10,447 nt of DNA from assembly GCA_964460655.1 (NCBI GenBank), contig CAYWSH010000134.1, positions 1 through 10,447 on the forward strand, written 5' to 3'. The notes under the pieces are model-generated. The model was not told the DNA's origin. It made no database searches and saw only the letters and a list, made by a program, of their open reading frames with translations. Position 1 is the stretch's first letter. Every line of letters starts with the position of its first letter. Below, one piece after another: positions 1 to 6,334 of the stretch. The stretch is from CAVUAF01 sp964460655 (GTDB lineage: Bacteria > Acidobacteriota > Terriglobia > Terriglobales > Acidobacteriaceae). The translations under genes and the position numbers were made by a program.

Positions 1-258
1 TTCATCCTGCTGGACGAGCCGTTCTCGGGCATCGACCCGATCGCGGTGCTCGACCTGCAGAAGATCATCTCGGAGTTGCGCGGCGCCGGCATCGGCGTGC
101 TCATCACCGACCACAACGTGCGCGAAACGCTTTCAGTGACGGACCGCGCGTACATCATCAACGAAGGCCGGATCTTCCGCACGGGAACGCCGGAGCAGTT
201 AGGGAACGACCCGGAAGTGAAAAGAGTCTACCTGGGCGAGAGTTTCTCACTCGTTTAG
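1..258 (+). CDS. lptB: LPS export ABC transporter ATP-binding protein LptB, C-terminal part
   Basis: The gene runs in from the left edge; 85 C-terminal residues are visible. They open with a Walker B motif (FILLDEPF), then the D-loop (SGIDP) and the switch/H-loop histidine (ITDHNVRETL), which identifies an ABC ATPase. The tail NEGRIFRTGTPEQL...VYLGESF is typical of LptB, the cytoplasmic ATPase that powers the LptB2FG complex carrying lipopolysaccharide from the inner membrane to the outer membrane. This implies a diderm cell. Walker A and the signature motif lie outside the window. The stop at 256-258 is 42 nt before rpoN, in the same frame, and lptB-rpoN adjacency is a common arrangement that supports the call. 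A branched-chain amino-acid LivF/LivG ATPase has a similar tail, but the rpoN context argues against it. Confidence 0.9.
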   Translation, partial: FILLDEPFSGIDPIAVLDLQKIISELRGAGIGVLITDHNVRETLSVTDRAYIINEGRIFRTGTPEQLGNDPEVKRVYLGESFSLV

Positions 259-300
259 TGCTACTGTGAAAGGAACCCGCGGACGGCCGCACCAGCTCTG

Positions 301-2187
301 ATGGTTTTGCTGCAGCCCAAACTCAACGTCAAGCTCTCGCAGAAGCAAATCCTCACGCCTGGCCTCGTCCAGATGGTGAGCGTCCTGGCGCTGAACAAGA
401 TCGAGCTGAAGGACATGATCAACGCGGAGATGATGGAGAACCCCGTCCTGGAGGAGCTGGATTCTTCGGTCCCACTCCTCGACGAGGTGGCGGGCAAGGA
501 AGCGGAGCGCGACCGCCTGGCCGCCGGCGGCGGCGAAGAGGCGGCGCCGGAAGCGGAAAAGAAGAGCGACCCCTTCGACGAGATCGATATGGGGACGTAC
601 TTCAACGAGTATCTCGACCCCGGATATCGCAGTCCCGAATCGGAGTACGCCGAGCGCCCGTCGTTCGAGAACTTCCTCTCCAAGCCGACCACCCTGACCG
701 AGCACCTGATGTGGCAGTTGGGCGCGGTGAATGTGAGTCCAGCCGTGCGCGAAGCGGCTGAACTCGTCATCGGCAACCTGAATGAAGACGGCTACCTGAT
801 CGCGAGCGATGAAGAACTGCTGGCTGCCGCCGCCGGCGAGAACGTGGATTCGCCGGAAGCCGTGATCGACGATGAAGAAGAAGAGAAGCCGAAGCGCGGC
901 AACGGGGCGGCGAACGGCGAAGCGCGCACAGAGCCGAGAGCAGCGGCCGAGAGCGGCGTTCCCGGGTATCCGTTCCTGAAATCAATGCCCGATGCCGCCG
1001 ATCTGGCGGACCTGGACCTGGTGGAGCCCACTGCGAGCGAGAGCATCGTCGATCTGGCAGCAGTCGCGGAGGTCGCAGCAGCGACAGCAGAGCCGCTCGC
1101 GGAAGCGGAGCAGCAAACAGCCGTAGAGGTCGCGGCGACTGCGGAGCCGGAAGTCACAGCGGAAGCTGCTCATGGACCGGCCAAGGTGCTGCAATTCGTG
1201 CGGCCGGCGCCGTTCACGCTGGCTGATCTGCATGAAGCCATCGCGCTGGTCCGGCAATTCGATCCCGTGGGCGTGGCCGCGCGCGACCTGCGCGAGTGCA
1301 TGCTGGCGCAGCTGGAGTACCTACGACTGGCGCACGAAGATGGCCGCGAACTCGGCCGCGGGATGAATGGCGACACCGAGCAGACGCTGGCCGCCGCGAT
1401 CGTCATCGTCAGCAGTCACCTGAAGGAAGTCCAGAACAAGCAGCTCAAGGAAATATCGAAAGCCATCGGGCAGCCCGTCGAGAGCGTGCAGCGCGCGCTC
1501 GATTTTCTGAAGACGCTCGATCCCAAACCGGGCCTCCGCTACAACAAGGTGGAAGCGCGGCTGATCGAGCCGGATGTGGCGTTCGTCAAGCAGGGCGACG
1601 ATTTCCTGATCGTGATGAACGACGAAGACGTACCGCAGCTACGGCTCTCGCCCACCTACAAGCGCCTGCTACACCGCGACGCGGCCGACAAGGACGTGCG
1701 CGGCTACGTCAAGGAGCGTTACAAGTCGGCCATCCAACTCATCAAGAACATCGAGCAGCGCAAGCAGACGATCTTAAAAGTCTGCTACGCGATCCTGGGG
1801 CGGCAGCGCGACTTCCTCGACCGTGGCATCGACCAGCTGCGGCCCATGATGATCAAGGAAGTAGCGGAAGAGATCGGTGTGCATCCCAGCACGGTGTCGC
1901 GCGCGGTGGCGAACAAGTATGCGCACACGCCGCAGGGAGTCTTTGAGCTGCGCTACTTCTTCAGTGAATCCGTGCAGGGACCGGAGGGCGGTGGCACGTC
2001 GCTCCTGATCCTGAAGCGCCGCGTGAAGAAGCTGATCGAGGAAGAAGACCCGGCGCGCCCGCTCACCGACGAGCAGATCACCCGCATCCTGCAATCGCAG
2101 GGTATCCAGGTGACGCGGCGCACGGTCGCAAAATACCGCGAGGACATGAAGATCCCCTCTACGCACCAGCGGCGCGTGAAGAACTAG
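301..2187 (+). CDS. rpoN: RNA polymerase sigma-54 factor RpoN with a long internal insert
   Basis: This is the alternative sigma factor that binds core RNA polymerase, recognises -24/-12 promoters and needs AAA+ enhancer-binding activators. Region I is at residues 1-50 (LQPKLNVKLSQKQILTPGL), followed by an acidic region II (about 51-110). The core-binding region has two recognisable pieces, SKPTTLTEHLMWQL...NEDGYL (about 127-166) and FTLADLHEAI...FDPVGVAARDLRECML (305-335). Between them lie about 135 residues rich in Ala and Glu. The DNA-binding HTH is at about 518-540 (IKEVAEEIGVHPSTVSRAV) and the RpoN box at 605-614 reads TRRTVAKYRE, one change from the usual ARRTVAKYRE. At 628 aa it is well above the usual 450-500, and the insert explains the excess. 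ATG 301 is the first start after an in-frame stop at 256 and gives the expected N terminus; its ribosome-binding site is weak (GAAAGGAA lies about 25 nt upstream), so coupling to lptB is possible. Confidence 0.97.
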   Translation: MVLLQPKLNVKLSQKQILTPGLVQMVSVLALNKIELKDMINAEMMENPVLEELDSSVPLLDEVAGKEAERDRLAAGGGEEAAPEAEKKSDPFDEIDMGTYFNEYLDPGYRSPESEYAERPSFENFLSKPTTLTEHLMWQLGAVNVSPAVREAAELVIGNLNEDGYLIASDEELLAAAAGENVDSPEAVIDDEEEEKPKRGNGAANGEARTEPRAAAESGVPGYPFLKSMPDAADLADLDLVEPTASESIVDLAAVAEVAAATAEPLAEAEQQTAVEVAATAEPEVTAEAAHGPAKVLQFVRPAPFTLADLHEAIALVRQFDPVGVAARDLRECMLAQLEYLRLAHEDGRELGRGMNGDTEQTLAAAIVIVSSHLKEVQNKQLKEISKAIGQPVESVQRALDFLKTLDPKPGLRYNKVEARLIEPDVAFVKQGDDFLIVMNDEDVPQLRLSPTYKRLLHRDAADKDVRGYVKERYKSAIQLIKNIEQRKQTILKVCYAILGRQRDFLDRGIDQLRPMMIKEVAEEIGVHPSTVSRAVANKYAHTPQGVFELRYFFSESVQGPEGGGTSLLILKRRVKKLIEEEDPARPLTDEQITRILQSQGIQVTRRTVAKYREDMKIPSTHQRRVKN

Positions 2188-2193
2188 CCCAAG

Positions 2194-2209
2194 GCGCCCG
2201 CTCGGGCGC
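2194..2209 (+). terminator. GC hairpin after rpoN, possible weak terminator
   Basis: Seven bases after the rpoN stop, GCGCCC pairs perfectly with GGGCGC around a GCTC loop. A G-T and an A-T pair can extend the stem by two. Only a short broken T run (TTGTT) follows, so this is a poor intrinsic terminator, although the placement at a gene end fits one. Confidence 0.45.
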
Positions 2210-2229
2210 TTGTTCCGAAATCGGAACAA
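2210..2229. promoter_or_regulatory. 20-bp near-perfect palindrome, operator-like
   Basis: TTGTTCCGAAATCGGAACAA has 9-bp arms (2210-2218 and 2221-2229) that are exact reverse complements with two bases between. It abuts the GC hairpin after rpoN. Its centre is about 57 bases upstream of the start expected from the promoter at 2243-2270, a position that would suit a dimeric activator. A spacer of only two bases makes a poor RNA hairpin loop, so a protein-binding DNA site is the more natural reading, but a second terminator stem is not excluded. Confidence 0.5.
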
Positions 2230-2242
2230 AACCACATTCCTG

Positions 2243-2270
2243 TTGACGCGCCCCCAGCGGCGTGTATCGT
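2243..2270 (+). promoter_or_regulatory. Candidate sigma-70 promoter for the membrane/secreted gene pair
   Basis: A -35 box TTGACG (2243-2248, five of six consensus bases) and a -10 box TATCGT (2265-2270, four of six) are separated by 16 bp. Transcription would begin near 2277, about 48 nt before the ATG at 2325. This supports transcription of the pair independent of rpoN. It also argues against an in-frame GTG at 2262, which would lie upstream of the transcript start. Confidence 0.5.
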
Positions 2271-2324
2271 GCGCGCCATCACCCTTACCCAGGTCGCGGC
2301 CCCCATCTCAACCTGGAGATCGTT

Positions 2325-3338
2325 ATGGGAAACCTGCCTGCTTTGGATGTGGCGATCGGCATCGTGTTTTTCTACGCGCTGTTCGCTCTGGTCTGTACCA
2401 CGCTGAATGAAGCCATCGCGCGCCAGCTCAAGAAGCGCCCGGCGACGCTGGAGTCAGCGATCCGCCAGTTGCTAGGCGACGACGAGTTGCACGCGGAGGT
2501 GATGAAGCATCCGCTCATCCGTAACCTCTCGCCGCCGAAGAAGAACGAGAAGCCGTCGTATATCCCTGCCAAAACCTTCGCGACGGCGCTGGTCGATACG
2601 CTGACGGGCGAAGCACCGGTGCGCGACGTGCCAGCCCTGCAGACCGCGGTCAACACGCTGCCCGATGACTCGAGGCGCGTGCTGAATATCCTGCTGGAGA
2701 AGTCCGAGGGCGATTGGAACGCGTTCCACGCCGAGGTGGAGCAGTGGTACGACAACATGATGGACCGCGCGCAGGGTTGGTATAAACGCTACATCCAGAA
2801 ACAGACGTACGTGCTGGCGCTCGTCGTCGTGGTGTGGGCGAACTTCGACACGCTGGCGGTCGCGCGGCGGCTCTATACGGATTCGGCGACGCGTGCCGCG
2901 GTGGTCGAAGCGGCACGGTTGCGCAACCAGGAGCACGCGCGCGCCGCCGCACAAGATTCCGGTGGGCCGCTCGCCACGTTCCCCGACAAGCGCGACGCGG
3001 AGACGATGCAGGCCGCCTCGACCGCGGCCGACAGGCCGTCCGCGCCGATCACCGCCGATGAGCAGGCCTTGATCGCTTCCGTCACCGGGTGGCGGACGGA
3101 CATCTACGATCTGCGCAATCGTTGGGCGGCGTGCAACGACGCTCGTGGTTGCGCGCACTTGCTCTACTGGCTGCTCAACAAGTTCCTGGGACTCGGCCTC
3201 TCGATCCTGTGCGTCTCGCTGGGTGCACCGTTCTGGTTCGACGTGCTGAACCGCTTCATGAACCTGCGTAACACGGGCCGCGCTCCCGACGAGCCGCGCG
3301 GCAAGAATGCCGGAGGCAAGAAGGAGGGAGGACAATGA
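2325..3338 (+). CDS. Uncharacterised three-TM membrane protein (LGAPFWFD-motif family)
   Basis: This 337-aa protein has no function I can assign. Three hydrophobic segments are visible at about 7-27, 161-180 and 282-304. The long stretch between the first two holds PSYIPAKTFATALVD (77-91) and WYDNMMDRAQGWYKR (141-155). The C-terminal segment runs into LGAPFWFDVLNRFMNLRNTGRAP (299-321). From memory, this motif set recurs in a widespread family annotated only as hypothetical membrane protein. The loop between TM2 and TM3 (about 181-281) is Ala-rich and contains two cysteines, C270 and C276. The tail is Lys/Gly-rich. The start ATG 2325 has CTGGAG seven bases upstream; an in-frame GTG at 2262 is rejected because it overlaps the -10 region. 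The stop overlaps the next start by four bases (ATGA), so the two are translationally coupled and probably work together at the cell envelope. Confidence 0.85.
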   Translation: MGNLPALDVAIGIVFFYALFALVCTTLNEAIARQLKKRPATLESAIRQLLGDDELHAEVMKHPLIRNLSPPKKNEKPSYIPAKTFATALVDTLTGEAPVRDVPALQTAVNTLPDDSRRVLNILLEKSEGDWNAFHAEVEQWYDNMMDRAQGWYKRYIQKQTYVLALVVVVWANFDTLAVARRLYTDSATRAAVVEAARLRNQEHARAAAQDSGGPLATFPDKRDAETMQAASTAADRPSAPITADEQALIASVTGWRTDIYDLRNRWAACNDARGCAHLLYWLLNKFLGLGLSILCVSLGAPFWFDVLNRFMNLRNTGRAPDEPRGKNAGGKKEGGQ

Positions 3339-4276
3339 AACGGCCGCGGCTGTTCCACATCTTCCTGGCGTCTTGCCTGGCGGCGAGCGCCTTCGCCGCC
3401 GATAAGGCGAGCACGCTGGTGCTGAAGCGCTCGTGGATCGAGCAGTTCAAGAACCGCGCGACGATATCCGGCCAGATGTTCGTGGACCACTCGTTGTCAT
3501 CGCCGAAGACGCCAAGCGCCAGCAAGCCGGCCAACGACGGCGATATCCACGCCGCCGGGCGCTCAGCCCAGGTCGGTCTTCCAATGGTCGCCGAGATCAT
3601 GAACGCCAAGGACGATCTCACCGCGGTGAAGCTCGCGGTCGACCGCACGAAGGACCACAAGGCGGCTGAGGTAACGGGCGTGTGGCGCCTGTGGTTCGAA
3701 CATCCGCCGAGCGGCGAGACGCAGAAACAGGACTTTACGAACCTGGTCGTGGCCGACGGAACGAACCCTGACCACTGTTTCGAGATCCATCCGCTGGTGA
3801 AGTTCGAGGGCCGGGACCTGGAGAAGACATTCCACTCCATCCCCGGCTTCAAGACCAAAGACGCGAAGGAATCTTTCGATCGCTACGAGAAGCTCAAGCT
3901 GTCGCTGACCTCCAATGCGGACACGGTGAGCCTTTCGTCGCAGAAGGTCGGGTTCAACTACGTGAAGTTCCGGCTGCGGCTGCATGGGAAACCGACGAAG
4001 CTCGGCACGGATGGCTTGCAGGCTGTGGCGGACATCTTTGAGGTGAGCGGCGACGCCGAAGCCGATCCGCTCGCTTCCGACGTGCGCGTCGTCTTCGTCA
4101 ATGGCACGCAGCCGGCGACCGAAGCGGCAAAGAATGGCGCGGGCGACGAGATGGTGGTACTGGGAATACCGCGCGTCAACCTGAACGCCGTCAGCGCGTT
4201 CGTGAAAACGCACGCATCGGCCACGGGACGCAAGCTGCCGTACGAGATGGTGATCCTCGGGATGGAGAAGGAATGA
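3335..4276 (+). CDS. Uncharacterised secreted protein, partner of the preceding membrane protein
   Basis: This is a 313-aa protein of unknown function. It begins with a Sec-type signal peptide: MKRPR, a hydrophobic core, then AFA/A with likely cleavage near residue 21. The mature protein should therefore be periplasmic or exported. Possible functional points are DGDIHAAGRSAQVGLP (68-83), GVWRLWFEHP (115-124) and HCFEIHPLVKFEGRDL (147-162). The DGDxH and ExHP elements recall OB- or beta-barrel-type secreted proteins, but that is only an impression. There is one cysteine in the mature part (C148), so no internal disulfide is expected. A strong ribosome-binding site (AAGGAGGGAGG) sits just before ATG 3335, and the start overlaps the previous stop by four bases. 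Codon use resembles its neighbours, with no sign of recent transfer. Confidence 0.85.
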   Translation: MKRPRLFHIFLASCLAASAFAADKASTLVLKRSWIEQFKNRATISGQMFVDHSLSSPKTPSASKPANDGDIHAAGRSAQVGLPMVAEIMNAKDDLTAVKLAVDRTKDHKAAEVTGVWRLWFEHPPSGETQKQDFTNLVVADGTNPDHCFEIHPLVKFEGRDLEKTFHSIPGFKTKDAKESFDRYEKLKLSLTSNADTVSLSSQKVGFNYVKFRLRLHGKPTKLGTDGLQAVADIFEVSGDAEADPLASDVRVVFVNGTQPATEAAKNGAGDEMVVLGIPRVNLNAVSAFVKTHASATGRKLPYEMVILGMEKE

Positions 4277-4375
4277 GCATGCGAAGCCGTTTGCATTTCG
4301 CCGTTCCGCGAGCGCCGTGAGTCGGGTTATGCTGTCCCCTGAACTTGTGGTTGCGGCCGGACAGGAGGACACCGG

Positions 4376-4972
4376 ATGAATGTCGAGTACACCGGCAGGC
4401 AATATGAGATCACTCCCACAATCCGCAAGCAGATCGAACATGGCCTGGGCAAGCTGATCAAGATCCTGGGCGACAACTTCGAGACCAAAGTCATCCTCAC
4501 CGCCGAGAAGTACCGCCACATCGCAGAGATCACGATCACAGTGAAGCAAAAGCCGATGGTCGGGCTCGCCGAGGGCACCGAGATGATCGTCGCCGTCGGT
4601 GAAGCGCTGAACCGCATCGAGCGCCAGGCGGTGAAATACAAAGCCCGCTGGCGCACCCGCAAGCGGCAGGCGGGACGCAAGATTCCGAAGGTCGGCGCGC
4701 AGAAGGCTGCCGCCGCTGCGGCCGTCGGCGAAAGCGCAAGCGCTGCTGTGCCGGTAGTGGTGCATTCGTTCCCGGCAGTGGTGCGCACGACGGAAGCGCA
4801 CATCGTGCGCTCGCGTGACGCGGTGGCGCTGCGTCCGCTGACCATCGAAGAAGCCATCAAGGAAGCTGAGTTCCGCGATCGCGAGGTGTTCGTGTTCCGC
4901 GATCCGCAGGGCAGGGTTCACATCCTGCACCGGACGAAAGACGGCAAGATGGAACTGATCGACGCGCCGTAG
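4376..4972 (+). CDS. hpf: Ribosome hibernation promoting factor, long form (HPF/RaiA family)
   Basis: HPF binds the decoding centre of the 30S subunit in slow growth and inactivates ribosomes; the long form also joins them into 100S dimers. The N-terminal HPF/RaiA beta-alpha domain is at about 1-97 (MNVEYTGRQYEITPTIRKQI, ILTAEKYRHIAEITI, GEALNRIERQAVKYK). An Ala-rich basic linker follows at about 98-143. The C-terminal dimerisation domain is at about 148-198 (LRPLTIEEAIKEAEFRDREVFVFR...HILHRTKDGKMELI). At 198 aa it has the length of the long form, so ribosome dimerisation is expected without a separate RMF. AGGAGGA (4363-4369) lies seven bases before ATG 4376. A TATGCT at 4328-4333 could be a -10 box, but no good -35 accompanies it. 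Position downstream of rpoN is classical, here interrupted by two unrelated genes. Confidence 0.93.
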   Translation: MNVEYTGRQYEITPTIRKQIEHGLGKLIKILGDNFETKVILTAEKYRHIAEITITVKQKPMVGLAEGTEMIVAVGEALNRIERQAVKYKARWRTRKRQAGRKIPKVGAQKAAAAAAVGESASAAVPVVVHSFPAVVRTTEAHIVRSRDAVALRPLTIEEAIKEAEFRDREVFVFRDPQGRVHILHRTKDGKMELIDAP

Positions 4973-4981
4973 GAACACCTA

Positions 4982-5008
4982 ACGCAGAGGACGCAGAGGA
5001 CGCAGAGG
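4982..5008. repeat. Three tandem copies of a 9-bp repeat (ACGCAGAGG)
   Basis: ACGCAGAGG occurs three times head to tail, at 4982, 4991 and 5000, without mismatch, ten bases after the hpf stop. A diverged reverse-complement copy lies on the far side of the terminator hairpin (around 5091-5106). Similar GCAGAGGACGCAGAGG strings are, from memory, common between genes in Acidobacteriota and some other phyla. I see no protein-coding role. Confidence 0.85.
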
Positions 5009-5019
5009 AGAAGGAGTAA

Positions 5020-5061
5020 AAAGACCCAAGGGCAAGACAGTCTTCTTGCCTTTGGGTCTTT
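5020..5061. terminator. Bidirectional terminator hairpin between hpf and the thiolase gene
   Basis: AAAGACCCAAGGGCAAGA (5020-5037) pairs with TCTTGCCTTTGGGTCTTT (5044-5061) as an 18-bp stem with one G-T wobble and a six-base loop. The stem ends in A on the left and T on the right, followed by TGTCCTCTT on the plus strand and preceded by TAAAA, so it can act on transcripts from both convergent genes. Confidence 0.8.
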
Positions 5062-5106
5062 GTCCTCTTCAATCCTTTACCCTTTTGTTTCTCGGCGTCC
5101 TCTGTG

Positions 5107-6294
5107 TCAGGTGTTGACGTTCTCCAGCGCCAACGCCATGCCCAATCCGCCGGACACGCACAGCGTCGCGACGCCTCGCTTCGCTCTGCGGCGCAGCATC
5201 TCGTGCAGCAGCGTGACGGTGATGCGCGTGCCGGTACAGCCGATGGGATGACCGAGCGCGATGGCGCCCCCGTTGACATTGAGACGCTCGCGGTCGAGGT
5301 GCAATTCGCGGTCGCAGGCGAGCACCTGCGCGGCGAAGGCTTCGTTCAGCTCGATGAGGTCGAAGTCGGCGACACCGAGGCCGGTCTTCTGTTGCAGCTT
5401 CTGCATCGCGGGGACCGGGCCGATCCCCATGATGCGCGGTTCGACGCCGACCTGCGTGGTCGCGACGACGCGCGCCAAGGGCTTAAGCCCGTTCTGCTTA
5501 ACGAATGATTCGGAGGCGAGCACGACCGCGGCGGCGCCGTCGGTGATACCGGAGGAATTGCCCGCGGTGATGGTGCCGGTCTTCGAGAACACGGGTGCGA
5601 GCTTCGCCATCTTCTCCAACGATGCGCCGAAGAATGGATGTTCGTCGCGAGCGAAAGTCGTCGTACCTTTCTTCGATTCGATCGTCACGGGCGCGATCTC
5701 GGCGTCGAAACGGCCGCCATTGATCGCGGCCTCGGCGCGCTGTTGCGACACGAGCGCGTACTCATCCTGCTCGGTACGCGTGATCTTGTATTGCTCGGCG
5801 AGGACTTCGGCGGTCTCGCCCATGAGCAGCTTCGATAGCGGATCGAAGAAGCCGTCGCGAACCATGCCGTCGACCAGTTCCTGGTTGCCGAGTCGATAGC
5901 CCCACCGCGCGCCGTCGAGGTAGTAGGGCAGGCGCGACATGGATTCCGTACCGCCCGCCAGGATGCAATGCGCGCCGCCGTTGGCGATGTCGTCGAAGGC
6001 GAGCGCGATGGACTTCATACCTGAGGCGCACGCCATGTTCACCGTGTAGGCGGGCACTTCTTTTGGGATGCCGCTGCGCACCGAGATCTGGCGTGCAGGG
6101 TTCGGTCCGCCCCCGGCCTGGCGCGCGTTGCCGACGATCGCTTGCTCGACCTGCTCCGGGCGAACACCCGCGCGCTGGAGCGCTGACCTGGCGGCGACGA
6201 CGCCCATGTCGGCCGCGGTCAGCGAAGCAAGTGCGCCGCCGAACTTGCCGATGGGCGTGCGGACGGCGGAAAGGATGAAGACGCTTTCGAGCAT
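5107..6294 (-). CDS. Acetyl-CoA acetyltransferase / thiolase
   Basis: This is a thiolase of 395 aa, the usual length for a biosynthetic-type acetoacetyl-CoA thiolase (AtoB/PhaA-like). Such enzymes condense two acetyl-CoA to acetoacetyl-CoA or run the reverse cleavage in the cytoplasm. The acyl-accepting cysteine is C89 in NMACASGMKS. NEAFAAQ precedes the active-site GHPIGCTG with H349, and the second catalytic cysteine is C379 in LCVSGGLGMA. All catalytic residues are in their normal places, so the gene looks intact. The N terminus (ESVFILSAVRTPIGKFGG) is standard and fixes the start at ATG 6294, although only a weak GAAAAG ribosome-binding site precedes it. It stands alone on this strand, divergent from rlmB. 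Sequence alone does not separate a biosynthetic thiolase from a beta-oxidation 3-ketoacyl-CoA thiolase; the lack of fad neighbours favours the former only weakly. Confidence 0.93.
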   Translation of the reverse strand: MLESVFILSAVRTPIGKFGGALASLTAADMGVVAARSALQRAGVRPEQVEQAIVGNARQAGGGPNPARQISVRSGIPKEVPAYTVNMACASGMKSIALAFDDIANGGAHCILAGGTESMSRLPYYLDGARWGYRLGNQELVDGMVRDGFFDPLSKLLMGETAEVLAEQYKITRTEQDEYALVSQQRAEAAINGGRFDAEIAPVTIESKKGTTTFARDEHPFFGASLEKMAKLAPVFSKTGTITAGNSSGITDGAAAVVLASESFVKQNGLKPLARVVATTQVGVEPRIMGIGPVPAMQKLQQKTGLGVADFDLIELNEAFAAQVLACDRELHLDRERLNVNGGAIALGHPIGCTGTRITVTLLHEMLRRRAKRGVATLCVSGGLGMALALENVNT

Positions 6295-6334
6295 CGGCTT
6301 TTCAGTTTACATGCTGAGGATTTAGAGTGGCGGC

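Noticed and set aside
1296..1946. 216-codon plus-strand frame inside rpoN
   Set aside because: It lies in another frame across conserved RpoN domains and encodes an Arg/Ala-rich low-complexity product typical of a shadow.
2262..2324. N-terminal extension of the membrane protein from GTG 2262
   Set aside because: The GTG lies within the promoter spacer, just upstream of the -10 box and of the predicted transcript start. The added residues are Arg/Pro/His-rich and have no ribosome-binding site, whereas ATG 2325 has one and leads directly into the first TM segment.
2472..3335. 287-codon minus-strand frame opposite the membrane protein gene
   Set aside because: Composition is Arg/Val/Gly-rich shadow protein with no motif, while the plus strand has TM segments, coupling and a ribosome-binding site.
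3563..4978. 471-codon open frame on the minus strand, opposite the secreted protein and hpf
   Set aside because: It is a GC-driven shadow of two well-supported plus-strand genes. Its translation is rich in Arg, His, Leu and Asp with no recognisable domain, and it spans the intergenic gap.
4982..5008. Tandem 9-bp repeats considered as a CRISPR array
   Set aside because: The units are far too short, have no spacers, and no cas gene is nearby.
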